Shown: positions 49,725-58,003, counted from the stretch's first letter. The stretch: DNA of 64,000 bases from DATBLE01 sp050258035 (GCA_050258035.1 JBLMYA010000037.1:21328-85327), one strand, 5' to 3'. The notes: generated by a model from the sequence alone, not told the origin. A program made the numbers and translations.

Positions 49725-51056
49725 ATGGCGCGAACGGCGGACGAGACGGAGCTCTGGGGCGCGGAGACCACGAAGGCGATCGGAAACTTCCCGGTCTCCG
49801 GCGAGCCGATTCCGGCTCCCGTGGCGCGCTGGCTGGGCCGGATCAAGGCCGCGGCCGCACGCGTCAACGCGGAGCTCGGCCTGCTCGACCCGGACAAGGC
49901 GGAGCGGATCGCGGCGGCCGGAGACCGCATCGCCGCCGGGACCCTGGACGACCAGTTCCCGATCGACGTCTTCCAGACGGGTTCTGGCACATCCTCGAAC
50001 ATGAACGCGAACGAGGTGATGGCCACGCTGGCCGGCGAGGACGTCCATGCGAACGACGACGTGAACATGGGCCAGTCGTCGAACGACGTGTTCCCGTCGG
50101 CCGTGCACCTTGCCGCGCTCGACGAGCTCGTCAACGACCTGCTCCCGGCGCTCCGGCGGCTGGGCGACGCCCTCGCCGCGAAGGCGAAGGAGTTCGACGA
50201 CGTCGTCAAGTCGGGGCGGACGCACTGGATGGACGCCGTTCCCGTCACGCTCGGGCAGGAGTTCGCCGGTTACGCCGCGCAGGTGCGCCAGGGCGCCGCG
50301 CGGGTCGAGTCGACCCTGGAGCGCGTCGGCCAGGTCCCGCTCGGGGGCACGGCCGTGGGCACCGGCCTGAACACCCATCCCGAGTTCGCCGCCCGCGTCC
50401 GGGAGAAGCTCGCGGCCGACTCGGGGCTCACGATCCTCGCGCCGGCCGATCCGTTCGAGTCACAGGCGGCGCGGGACGGGCTCGTCGAGGCTTCGGGGGC
50501 GCTCAAGACGGTCGCCGTCTCGCTGACCAAGATCGCGAACGACCTGCGCTTCATGGGCTCGGGCCCGCGGGCCGGTCTCGCGGAGATCTTCCTGCCGGAG
50601 CTCCAGAAGGGAAGCTCGATCATGCCCGGCAAGGTCAACCCGGTCATCCCGGAGGTGGTCACCCAGGTCGCCGCACAGGTGATCGGGAACGACGCCGCGA
50701 TCGCGATCGGCGGCATGCAAGGGCACTTCGAGCTCAACGTGTTCGTTCCGCTGATCGCACGGAACCTGCTCGACTCGGTCAAGCTGCTCGCAGCCGCCTC
50801 GCGCCTGCTCGCGGAGAAGTGCGTCGACGGCATCGAGGCGAACCGCGAGGCGTGCGAGCGCTACGCCGAGCTGACCCTGTCGGCGGCAACCGCCCTCAAT
50901 CCGTACATCGGCTACGACAAGGCGACCGAGATCGTCAAGGAAGCGGCCTCTTCGGGCCGCTCGCTGCGGGAGGTCGCACGTGACGCCGGAGTCGAGGAGT
51001 CCGTGCTGGACGAGGCCCTCGACTACCGCAAGATGGCGAAACCGCACGCCGGCTGA
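49725..51056 (+). CDS. fumC: class II fumarate hydratase
   Basis: Hydrates fumarate to malate in the TCA cycle; oxygen-stable and cluster-free. The 443 residues have QTGSGTSSNMNANEV near residue 85, GRTHWMDAVPVTLGQE near 165, and the superfamily signature GSSIMPGKVNPV near 303 with the catalytic Ser. VDGIEANREACERYAE and a C-terminal helical domain complete it. A hairpin terminator candidate follows. Confidence 0.95.
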   Translation: MARTADETELWGAETTKAIGNFPVSGEPIPAPVARWLGRIKAAAARVNAELGLLDPDKAERIAAAGDRIAAGTLDDQFPIDVFQTGSGTSSNMNANEVMATLAGEDVHANDDVNMGQSSNDVFPSAVHLAALDELVNDLLPALRRLGDALAAKAKEFDDVVKSGRTHWMDAVPVTLGQEFAGYAAQVRQGAARVESTLERVGQVPLGGTAVGTGLNTHPEFAARVREKLAADSGLTILAPADPFESQAARDGLVEASGALKTVAVSLTKIANDLRFMGSGPRAGLAEIFLPELQKGSSIMPGKVNPVIPEVVTQVAAQVIGNDAAIAIGGMQGHFELNVFVPLIARNLLDSVKLLAAASRLLAEKCVDGIEANREACERYAELTLSAATALNPYIGYDKATEIVKEAASSGRSLREVARDAGVEESVLDEALDYRKMAKPHAG

Positions 51057-51063
51057 GCCGACC

Positions 51064-51084
51064 CGACAGGGGCGTTCCCTGTCG
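51064..51084 (+). terminator. hairpin downstream of fumC
   Basis: CGACAGGG (51064-51071) pairs with CCCTGTCG (51077-51084) across 5 nt. No clear T run follows, so termination strength is uncertain. Confidence 0.45.
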
Positions 51085-51163
51085 CTTGCAGATCGTCCGC
51101 CGGGTGGTCATGATTCGCCCCGGCCGGTGACGGCCACGGCAGGCGCAGTCCGATTCCAGACGA

Positions 51164-51170
51164 GGGAGGA
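51164..51170 (+). promoter_or_regulatory. Shine-Dalgarno of the secreted Asp-box protein gene
   Basis: GGGAGGA ends 5 nt before ATG 51176. It is one of the few strong ribosome sites in the window and implies a leadered transcript. Confidence 0.65.
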
Positions 51171-51175
51171 TCCGG

Positions 51176-54007
51176 ATGCGAGCGGGAAAGAAGGTCGCGG
51201 CAGTGGCAATCGTTGCCGCAGTCGCCGTCGGAACGGCGGTCGGCGTCGGCGTGTTCGCCGGCCGCGGGGGAGCGCACGAGAGCTCGTGGGGTCCGCACTT
51301 CATGAAGTTCGACCCCGACAAGTTCCAGACGTCCATCGCCAAGGTCGGAAGCGGAGAGCCCGGGTCATCCCTCGACGGGTTGAACCAGCAGATCTACTCC
51401 GACCAAGCCTATCCGGCGCTTGCGATCGCGTCCGCGCAGGAGCAGGCGGCCGCTCGCGCAGCCGCCCGGATCAAGGCGCTGCCCGCCCGCACGAAGACGA
51501 CCGGCTGGCAGCTTGTCGGGCCGAGCGGCGTCACGGCGTCGAAGCTCGTCGCCAGCGAGTCGACGGGCGGCTTTGCCAAGAACACGTTCTCGGGTCGGGC
51601 GACCGCGATCGCCGTCTCGCCGACGTGCAATGCGAACGCGTGCCCGGTGCTGGTGGGCGCCGCCGGCGGAGGCGTCTGGGCGACGGCGAACGGGATGGCC
51701 AAGAAGGTGAAGTGGAGCCCGTCCAACGGGGCCATCCCCTCGAACGCGATCGGGTCGATCGTCTACGACCCGAACGACTCGACGGGGATGACCGCCTACG
51801 TCGGCACCGGTGAGCCGAACGGCTCCGGCGACTCCGAGGCCGGTGTCGGTCTGTTCAAGACGACCGACGGCGGCGTCACCTGGACGCCCGTCGCCGGAAG
51901 CACTGCCGCGAACGCCCCCTGTGCGGACAATCCCGGCTCGCTGACCTGCCCGGTCGCGACCGGCCGCTCGATCGGCGCGATCGCAGTCGATCCAAGCGAC
52001 CCCAACCACATCTTCATCGGCACCGACGTCGCCCGTCACGGCTCGTCGTCGGTGAACGGCGGCCGTTTCACGCCGCCGGGAGCGGCACAGGTGGGTCTGT
52101 ACGAGTCGACCAACGGTGGCGCGACGTTCGCGCCGGCGGAGATACTCGCGCAGGACACCGTCGACCCGACCAGTCCGACCGGCGGCGACTTCTTCCGCGG
52201 CGGCGCATCCGACGTCGAGATCGATCCATCGAACGGTGACGTCTACGCCTCGTTCTTCGACTACGGCATCTATCGTCGTTCCCCGACCCTGGACGGGGAC
52301 ACGACCTTCCACCAGGTCTTCGCCTCCGCCGGCGGCGGGACGGTCGGCAACTCGGCCGACTCGCGAACCGAGTTCTCGCTCGCCCCCTCGGGCGCGAACC
52401 TGCGGGTCTACGTCGGCGACACGGGCGACGGAGACACCGCCGACTTCTACACCGTCGCGGACGCGCACGTCGCCGCGGCGACTCTCCTGGGGGCCTGGGT
52501 GCAGCGGTCGAGCTCGACCAACGGCACGCCCGGGTTCGGGTCCTACAACTACTGCGTGGCCCAGTGCTCGTACGACATGCCGGTCTACTCGCCGCCGGGC
52601 TTCCCGAACGTCGTGTACATCGGCGGCGCGATGCAGTACGACGAGCTGGGCGGTCGCTCGAATGGGCGGGCGATCGTCCGCTCGGAGGACACCGGCGTCA
52701 ACTTCACCGACATGAGCGTCGACACGAAGGGCGTCAGCCTCCATCCCGACCAGCATGCGATCGCGGGCGTCCCGTTCAGCTCCGACGTCGTGTTCATCGC
52801 GGATGACGGCGGACTGTTCCGTCTCGACGGCGCCTTCAGCAACGCCTCCGCCTCCTGCGGCGGACGTGGCCTGGCCGGCGCCGACCTGACCGATTGCACG
52901 AACTGGCTCTCCAAGGTGCCGACGACGATCACGTCGTTGAACAGCGGGCTCAGCACCCTCCAGTTCCAGAGCCTGTCCGTCAACCCCAGGAAGCCGGCGA
53001 AGGACGTCATGGGCGGCACGCAGGACAACGGCACCCAGGTCACGTCCAACGCAAAGAAGTGGAGCGTGACCATCTTCGGCGACGGCGGCCAGTCCGGCTT
53101 CAACTCGAAGGACACGAAGATCCGGATGCACACGTTCTTCGGGCCCCAGGCCGACGTCAACTTCAGCGGCAAGGAAACCGGATGGGACTGGGTTGCCGAC
53201 CCGTGGATCCTGAGCGGCGAGGGAGCGTCGTTCTACATCCCGCTGATCGCCGACCCGAAAGTCGGCGGAACGTGGTTCGCCGGCCTCCAGCACGTCTGGC
53301 GGACCCAGGACAACGGCGGCCCGAAGGCGTACCTCGAGTCGGTCTGCAACGAGTTCACCGGCTCGTTCTCCGGGATCTGCGGTGACTGGGTGCCGATCGG
53401 CCAGGACCTGTCCGGAGCCGGCTTCGGGAGCGACAAGAACCCCGGGCCGACCGGGTACGTCGTCGCCACCGATCGGGCGCCGAGCGACAGCGGGACGCTC
53501 TGGGCCGGGCTTCGGCGCGGCCGGGTCTTCGTCTCGAAGAACGCTGACGACCCCACGCCGTCGAACGTGACGTTCGACCGGATCGACGACGCGACGACTC
53601 CCGAGCGGTTCGTCAGCGGGATCGCGGTCGACCCCGCGAATCCGAATCACGCGTTCGTCTCGTTCTCGGGTTACGACGCGTACGCGACCGCCGCCGGCAC
53701 GGCGACCGGCCACGTGTTCGACGTGACGTACGACCCGGCAACACACACCGCTACCTGGACGAAGATCGATCACAACCTCGGTGACGAGCCGGTCACGGAC
53801 ATCGTGGTCGACACGAACGGGGACCTGTACGTCTCGACCGACTTCGGTGTCTGGACGTTGCCGAACGGGACGACGACCTGGGTCCCGGCATCGACCGGGT
53901 TGCCCACCGTGGCGGTCTACGGCCTGACGATCGACCGGGCCGGCCGGGTGCTGTACGCCGCCACTCACGGCCGCAGCGCCTGGGTACTCAAGCTGCCGAA
54001 GGCGTAG
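51176..54007 (+). CDS. large secreted Asp-box (BNR/sortilin-like) beta-propeller protein
   Basis: 943 residues. An N-terminal signal or anchor helix (VAAVAIVAAVAVGTAVGVGVFAG) is followed by an extracellular region with Asp boxes: TTDGGVTW near residue 229, STNGGATF near 311 and SEDTGVNF near 503. Repeats of DPSDPNHIFIGT/DPANPNHAFVSF type recur, and TGLPTVAVYGLTID closes the propeller. Such propellers occur in sialidase-like glycosidases, Vps10/sortilin proteins and photosystem assembly factors; no glycosidase residues are recognised. Several Cys pairs suggest disulfides. Base composition is slightly lower in GC than the neighbours. Confidence 0.8.
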   Translation: MRAGKKVAAVAIVAAVAVGTAVGVGVFAGRGGAHESSWGPHFMKFDPDKFQTSIAKVGSGEPGSSLDGLNQQIYSDQAYPALAIASAQEQAAARAAARIKALPARTKTTGWQLVGPSGVTASKLVASESTGGFAKNTFSGRATAIAVSPTCNANACPVLVGAAGGGVWATANGMAKKVKWSPSNGAIPSNAIGSIVYDPNDSTGMTAYVGTGEPNGSGDSEAGVGLFKTTDGGVTWTPVAGSTAANAPCADNPGSLTCPVATGRSIGAIAVDPSDPNHIFIGTDVARHGSSSVNGGRFTPPGAAQVGLYESTNGGATFAPAEILAQDTVDPTSPTGGDFFRGGASDVEIDPSNGDVYASFFDYGIYRRSPTLDGDTTFHQVFASAGGGTVGNSADSRTEFSLAPSGANLRVYVGDTGDGDTADFYTVADAHVAAATLLGAWVQRSSSTNGTPGFGSYNYCVAQCSYDMPVYSPPGFPNVVYIGGAMQYDELGGRSNGRAIVRSEDTGVNFTDMSVDTKGVSLHPDQHAIAGVPFSSDVVFIADDGGLFRLDGAFSNASASCGGRGLAGADLTDCTNWLSKVPTTITSLNSGLSTLQFQSLSVNPRKPAKDVMGGTQDNGTQVTSNAKKWSVTIFGDGGQSGFNSKDTKIRMHTFFGPQADVNFSGKETGWDWVADPWILSGEGASFYIPLIADPKVGGTWFAGLQHVWRTQDNGGPKAYLESVCNEFTGSFSGICGDWVPIGQDLSGAGFGSDKNPGPTGYVVATDRAPSDSGTLWAGLRRGRVFVSKNADDPTPSNVTFDRIDDATTPERFVSGIAVDPANPNHAFVSFSGYDAYATAAGTATGHVFDVTYDPATHTATWTKIDHNLGDEPVTDIVVDTNGDLYVSTDFGVWTLPNGTTTWVPASTGLPTVAVYGLTIDRAGRVLYAATHGRSAWVLKLPKA

Positions 54008-54016
54008 CCGTTTCCT

Positions 54017-54055
54017 GCGGGAGGGTGGGCCGTGGCGTGCGGCCCGCCCTCCCGC
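54017..54055 (+). terminator. strong hairpin after the secreted protein gene
   Basis: GCGGGAGGGTGGGCC (54017-54031) pairs with GGCCCGCCCTCCCGC (54041-54055), 15 bp with one G-U, 9-nt loop. It lies 10 nt after the stop and directly before the next promoter, so it insulates the two units. Confidence 0.65.
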
Positions 54056-54057
54056 GC

Positions 54058-54063
54058 TACCCT
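54058..54063 (+). promoter_or_regulatory. -10 element TACCCT
   Basis: GCTACCCT lies 7 nt before GTG 54071, just past the terminator hairpin. Confidence 0.52.
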
Positions 54064-54070
54064 TCACGGT

Positions 54071-54400
54071 GTGCGGAGGCTTGCGCTGCTCCTCACCGGT
54101 GCCGCCCTGCTCGCCCCGCCCGCGGTCGCGTCCGGCGCGGCGGTCTTGCGGGCGGTCGGGACCGCACCGCTGACCGTGCGGGGCGCCCGCTTCCTGCCCT
54201 CCGAGCGGGTGACGGTTCGTGTGCTGGTTCCAGGCCCGGTCCGGGTGCACGTGATCCGGGCAAGCGCCGGGGGGACGTTCACGACCACCTTCACTGCCGT
54301 CTCGCTCCGGCGTTGCGCCCGCTACGTGATCCTCGCGCGCGGGAGCAAGGGAAGCTCCGCCACCCTCCGCCGTATCTTTCCGGCCTGCTCGCCGCTCTGA
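54071..54400 (+). CDS. small secreted Ig-like protein, function unknown
   Basis: 109 residues with a signal peptide (RRLALLLTGAALLAPPAVASG). The mature part, about 85 residues, reads LTVRGARFLPSERVTVRVLVPGPVRVHVIRASAGGTFTTTF, which resembles IPT/Ig-like folds of secreted actinobacterial proteins. Two cysteines (RRCARY and FPACSPL) may form a disulfide. The stop overlaps the tag start as CTGA. Confidence 0.68.
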   Translation: MRRLALLLTGAALLAPPAVASGAAVLRAVGTAPLTVRGARFLPSERVTVRVLVPGPVRVHVIRASAGGTFTTTFTAVSLRRCARYVILARGSKGSSATLRRIFPACSPL

Positions 54401-54954
54401 CCGGGTCGGCCCGCTGCCCGTGGGTCCCGCACGGCGACCCGCTCTACCTCGCCTACCACGACGAGGAGTGGGGTGTGCCCTCGCACGACGAGCGGCACCT
54501 CTTCGAGATGCTCGTGCTCGAGGGGGCACAGGCGGGTCTTTCCTGGTCGACGATCCTGCGGAAGCGCGAGGGCTATCGGCGCGCCTTCGCGGGCTTCGAC
54601 GTCGAGCGGGTGGCGCGGTTCTCGCCGAATGACGTCGAACGCCTGCTGGCGGACCCCGGGATCGTCCGCAACCGCCTGAAGATCGAGTCGGCAGTCGCGA
54701 ACGCGCGCGCGACGATCGCGGCGGCCGGCCTCGGCGATCTCATCTGGTCGTTCGTCGGCGGAACGCCGATCGTCAACCGGTGGCGGACGCTGGCCCAGAT
54801 CCCGGCCGAGAGCGCCGAGTCACGGGCGATGTCGAAGGACCTGAAGCGACGTGGCTTCCGCTTCGTCGGCCCGACGATCTGCTACTCGCTGATGCAGGCC
54901 TGCGGTCTGGTCAACGACCACGTGATGGGCTGCTTCCGCCACCGGCAGGTCTAG
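54397..54954 (+). CDS. tag: DNA-3-methyladenine glycosylase I (Tag), CTG start
   Basis: Removes 3-methyladenine from alkylated DNA. The 185 residues show RCPWVPHGDPLYLAYHDEEWGVP at the start, the catalytic-pocket region LEGAQAGLSWSTILRKR near residue 50 and the zinc-binding end NDHVMGCFRH. The first zinc ligand is the Cys of RCPW at residue 7, so a start must lie before it. The only candidate in reach is CTG 54397, inside CTGA with the upstream stop. It shares a convergent CTAG stop with the gene on the other strand. Confidence 0.88.
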   Translation: MTGSARCPWVPHGDPLYLAYHDEEWGVPSHDERHLFEMLVLEGAQAGLSWSTILRKREGYRRAFAGFDVERVARFSPNDVERLLADPGIVRNRLKIESAVANARATIAAAGLGDLIWSFVGGTPIVNRWRTLAQIPAESAESRAMSKDLKRRGFRFVGPTICYSLMQACGLVNDHVMGCFRHRQV

Positions 54955-55169
54955 CTGGGGCGCCGACTCCGAGGAGGCTCCGAGTCGCGCTCGAAGTCGG
55001 CTGCGCCGCCGGCCAGGGTGTCCGACCGGGCCTGGACGTCGTCCAGGCTTCCTTCGAAGTCCTCACCGGCACGGTCGCGTCGCGCCTGGGCGTCGTCCCG
55101 CACCGCCTCGGCCGCGGCCTCGTTCGCGTCCCTGTTCCACCAGGAGCTGACCCGCTGCCAGACGCCCAC
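54951..55169 (-). CDS. small charged hypothetical protein downstream of lipA
   Basis: 72 residues, no membrane segment. The N-terminus is VGVWQRVSSWWNRD; the remainder is a highly charged helix (ANEAAAEAVRDDAQARRDRAGEDFEGSLDDVQARSD) ending in SRRPS, likely coiled coil. No family recognised. GTG 55169 is 4 nt after the lipA stop, so it would be cotranscribed. The TAG stop is on the same CTAG as the convergent tag gene. Confidence 0.55.
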   Translation of the reverse strand: MGVWQRVSSWWNRDANEAAAEAVRDDAQARRDRAGEDFEGSLDDVQARSDTLAGGAADFERDSEPPRSRRPS

Positions 55170-55173
55170 GGCT

Positions 55174-56094
55174 TCAGTACCCCACCGCGCCCCTGCCGGT
55201 CTCGGCCGCGTGGCGCTGTTCGTCGGCGCGGTAGCTCGAGCGGACGAGTGGGCCGGAGAAGACCGAGCCGAAGCCGAGGGCTTCGCCCTGCTCGCGGAAC
55301 CAGCGGAATTCGTCGGGGTGCACCCAGCGGTCGATCGGTGCGTGGCGTGGCGAGGGCTGGAGGTACTGCCCGATCGTGACCACATCGACGCTGTGGCCCC
55401 GGAGATCGCGCATCGTCTCCACCACCTCGTCGTTGGACTCGCCCAGGCCGACGATGATCCCGCTCTTCGTCAGCACCGGATAGTCGGCGAGCTCCCTCGC
55501 GCGCCGCAGCAGCCAGAGCGCCTTGTCGTACGACGCCTTGGCACCCCGCATCCGCGCGTGGAGCCGGCGAACCGTCTCGATGTTGTGGTTGAAGACGTCG
55601 GGGCGTGCTTCGAGGACGATGCCGAGCGCCTCGTCCTCGACATCGAGGAAATCCGGGGTGAGAACTTCGACGGAGACCGAGGGGAGCTTTCGCTTCAGCG
55701 CACGGACCGTCGCTGCGAAGTGGCCCGCGCCCCGATCCGGAAGGTCGTCTCGGTCCACGGAGGTGACGACGACGTGCGTGAGTTGCATACGGGCGGCCGT
55801 CTGCGCGAGCCGGAGCGGCTCCAGCGGGTCGGGCGGCGACTCCGGACGGCCCGAGTTGACGTAGCAGTACCGGCAGGCACGCGTGCAGGTGTCGCCGAGG
55901 ATCTGGAACGTCGCGGTTCCCCGGCCCCAGCACTCGCCGATGTTCGGGCAGTGGGCCTCCTCGCAGATCGTGTGCAGGCCCGCGCCGTGGATGAGCTTGC
56001 GGACGTCGTGGTAGCGGGAGTCCGAGCGCGGCGCACGCACCTTCATCCAGTCCGGGCGGCGCGGCCGTTCGGCGACGGGAACGGACTGCTCCAT
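55174..56094 (-). CDS. lipA: lipoyl synthase LipA
   Basis: Radical SAM enzyme inserting two sulfurs into octanoyl groups on E2 and GcvH proteins. The 306 residues carry the auxiliary cluster motif CEEAHCPNIGEC near residue 45 (CX4CX5C) and the radical-SAM motif CTRACRYCYV near 72. MKVRAPRSD precedes them and the C-terminus has the family RSSYRADEQ with the terminal Ser ligand. It sits near lipB and an E1-E2 operon. Confidence 0.96.
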   Translation of the reverse strand: MEQSVPVAERPRRPDWMKVRAPRSDSRYHDVRKLIHGAGLHTICEEAHCPNIGECWGRGTATFQILGDTCTRACRYCYVNSGRPESPPDPLEPLRLAQTAARMQLTHVVVTSVDRDDLPDRGAGHFAATVRALKRKLPSVSVEVLTPDFLDVEDEALGIVLEARPDVFNHNIETVRRLHARMRGAKASYDKALWLLRRARELADYPVLTKSGIIVGLGESNDEVVETMRDLRGHSVDVVTIGQYLQPSPRHAPIDRWVHPDEFRWFREQGEALGFGSVFSGPLVRSSYRADEQRHAAETGRGAVGY

Positions 56095-56100
56095 GGCCGG

Positions 56101-56106
56101 AGTCTA
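56101..56106 (-). promoter_or_regulatory. -10 element TAGACT before lipA, overlapping the upstream stop codon
   Basis: On the minus strand TAGACT is 6 nt before ATG 56094. Its TAG is the stop of the TMEM175-like gene. Confidence 0.52.
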
Positions 56107-56715
56107 GTCGGCGGGTGTCGCGCGGCCGCCGAACAGTGAGCTCTCGAAGACGTACAGTGCGGCGATCGCGAGGTAGAGGACCGCGCTGGCGGTCGGGCTG
56201 GCGAACGCGACGAGGGTGGCCCCGAGGTAGATCCACGGGCCGATCAGGTACGTCCGCGAGATGCCGGCGACGACACCCGGATGGGCGTCGGCGCGGAGCA
56301 GGCGCCTGCCGGCGGCTGCATAGAACCAGACCGCGTTGAAGAAGATCGCGGTCGCCGTCAGCGTGAAGCCGTACGCGAGCGCCGCGCTCTCGGCTCCGGC
56401 GCCCCTGATGTGCTCGGCGAGGAGCCGCGTCGGGAAGGGGACGAAGGCGATGCACATCAGCAGGCCGAGGTTGGCGAGCAGGAAGCGCCGGTCGACCTGG
56501 GCGACCAGCGACATGACCGTGTGGTGATTGATCCACATGATCCCGATCGTCACGAAGCTGACCACGTAGCCGAGGTACGCCGGCCACGCGTGCTCGAGGG
56601 GCGCGCCCAGGTCGATTCCTTCCCCGCCGACGGCGCCGTCGACGGTGAGGATCAGCAGTGTCGCCGCGATCGCGAAGACGCCGTCGGCGAACGCCTCCAG
56701 GCGGGAGGGGCTCAC
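56104..56715 (-). CDS. TMEM175-family (DUF1211) potassium channel
   Basis: 203 residues and six helices. The N-terminal helix RLEAFADGVFAIAATLLIL carries the RxxxFSDG-type motif (here RLEAFADG) that forms the filter region of bacterial TMEM175 channels. YLGYVVSFVTIGIMWINHHTVM is the second signature helix. It would conduct potassium across the cytoplasmic membrane. GTG start; it overlaps no gene but lies 2 nt after the preceding stop. Confidence 0.83.
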   Translation of the reverse strand: MSPSRLEAFADGVFAIAATLLILTVDGAVGGEGIDLGAPLEHAWPAYLGYVVSFVTIGIMWINHHTVMSLVAQVDRRFLLANLGLLMCIAFVPFPTRLLAEHIRGAGAESAALAYGFTLTATAIFFNAVWFYAAAGRRLLRADAHPGVVAGISRTYLIGPWIYLGATLVAFASPTASAVLYLAIAALYVFESSLFGGRATPAD

Positions 56716-56716
56716 G

Positions 56717-57229
56717 TCAGCGAGGCCCGGCGGCGATCGCCTCGTTCGCCATGCGGATCAGAATCGCCCGCTCGCCCTTCGGGAGATCCTTCATCTGCCA
56801 GCTGTAGAGCACGCCGCCGTGCGTGAACCAGAACGAGTTCGGCGAGCACGACCCGCCGCAGCCGAACAGGCGGAAGATCGCGGGGTCGCCCACGGCGAGC
56901 CGCACGTTGGGCCTGCCGGGCAGGCGCCCGCCGCGCCTGCCCTCGAACGTCGCGACGAAGCACGCGTTCGCGCCGCGGCAGTCCGGTGCCGCCTCCACGG
57001 AGAGCAGGTACGAACCCCGCGTGGCGGTGCCGGAGGCGTAGAGGCGGTACGTGCCGCCGAGTGGGAGCATGCGGGGGAGGAGTACCGGCACGGTCGTCGA
57101 GTGCGTCACCTTCGTCAGGCGGCTGCCGAACGTCTTCAGCAGGTCGACCTTCCGGGCCGGCGGCGCTGCGGCGAGCGCGGTCGTCGAGCCGAGCGCCCCC
57201 AGTGCCAGCAGGAGCGCGAACCGCCTCAT
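56717..57229 (-). CDS. secreted protein of unknown function
   Basis: 170 residues with a signal peptide (RRFALLLALGALGSTTALA). Two disulfide candidates are in DCRGANACF and GCGGSCSPNSF. The mature part is beta-rich, with a C-terminal helical end (KGERAILIRMANEAIAAG). No family recognised. ATG 57229 overlaps the lipB stop as ATGA, so it is translated with lipB and exported. Confidence 0.7.
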   Translation of the reverse strand: MRRFALLLALGALGSTTALAAAPPARKVDLLKTFGSRLTKVTHSTTVPVLLPRMLPLGGTYRLYASGTATRGSYLLSVEAAPDCRGANACFVATFEGRRGGRLPGRPNVRLAVGDPAIFRLFGCGGSCSPNSFWFTHGGVLYSWQMKDLPKGERAILIRMANEAIAAGPR

Positions 57230-57903
57230 CGTGGGGCGGCCGTCGCCGGCGACGGGACACCGACCTCTTCGAACTCGAGCTCGAACACCTCGGCGAGGGC
57301 GGCAGCCGCGGCAGGGCGCACGTCGTCGAGGTGCAGGGGGCGGCCGAGCTCGCGCGCCATCGTGGTGAACGCGGCGTCCTCGAGCCCGCAGGCGGTGATC
57401 CAGTCGGTGAACGGGGCCGGGTCGAGGTCGACGTTGAGGGCGTAGCCGTGGGTGGTCACCCAGCGCGAGATGTGGACGCCGATGGAGGCGATCTTGCGCG
57501 GCGGCGAAGTCAGCCATACCCCGGTAAGTCCGTCGATCCGGGCTCCCTCCAGTGCAAAAGCCGCCAGCGTCTGCACTATCGACTCCTCCAGGTCGCGGCA
57601 GTAGCGCCGGACGTCCCGGCCGTGCCGGTTCAGGTCGAGGATCGGGTAGCAGACGAGCTGTCCCGGGCCGTGGAAGGTGGACTTTCCGCCCCGGTCCGTC
57701 TCCACGATCTCGACGAGAGCCCCGGGAGGCACGTGGAGCTCGTCCTCGCCGGTTCGGCGACCCACGGTGACGACCGGCGGGTGCTCGAGGAAGATCACCG
57801 TGTCCGGCCGGGCCCCGTCTCTCACCTCCGCGGCGATTGCGCGCTGGAGGTCCCACGCCTCCAGGTACGGCGTCTCGCCGAGGTTCAGGAGGTGGCCGCG
57901 CAC
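57226..57903 (-). CDS. lipB: octanoyl transferase LipB
   Basis: Moves octanoyl from acyl carrier protein to lipoyl domains, the step before LipA. The 225 residues have ETPYLEAWDLQRAI, VGRRTGEDEL, the RGGKSTFHGPGQLVCYPILDL block near residue 73, KIASIGVHISRWVTTHGYALNV with the catalytic Lys near 140, and the acyl-thioester Cys in WITACGLED near 168. GTG 57903 was chosen because TAGAGT is 7 nt upstream. Confidence 0.93.
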   Translation of the reverse strand: MRGHLLNLGETPYLEAWDLQRAIAAEVRDGARPDTVIFLEHPPVVTVGRRTGEDELHVPPGALVEIVETDRGGKSTFHGPGQLVCYPILDLNRHGRDVRRYCRDLEESIVQTLAAFALEGARIDGLTGVWLTSPPRKIASIGVHISRWVTTHGYALNVDLDPAPFTDWITACGLEDAAFTTMARELGRPLHLDDVRPAAAAALAEVFELEFEEVGVPSPATAAPR

Positions 57904-57910
57904 GCCCAAG

Positions 57911-57916
57911 ACTCTA
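57911..57916 (-). promoter_or_regulatory. -10 element TAGAGT before lipB
   Basis: TAGAGT on the minus strand lies 7 nt before GTG 57903, excluding the longer in-frame ORF start at 57975. Confidence 0.52.
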
Positions 57917-57966
57917 GAGATCGGACTCGCGGCCACGGTCGAATCGAGTCGTGTCGTTCTTCGTGA

Positions 57967-58003
57967 CGTTTCCAACCCAGTCTCTGAGACCGGGGATGAA
58001 ACG
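57967..58003. repeat. 37-bp interrupted palindrome upstream of lipB
   Basis: Arms CGTTTC, CCC and GTCTC are mirrored by GAGAC, GGG and GAAACG around a central T at 57985, giving 14 pairs out of 18. It sits between lipB and the YciI-like gene, both on the minus strand. It could be an operator for lipB or a terminator for the upstream gene. Confidence 0.55.

Noticed and set aside
51365..54529. 1054-codon open frame on the minus strand
   Set aside because: It is antisense to the secreted Asp-box gene and consists of Arg/Asp/Gly-rich low-complexity sequence, an artefact of high GC third positions.
57904..57975. Longer N-terminus of LipB from 57975
   Set aside because: It would read through the lipB promoter, and its residues do not resemble LipB.
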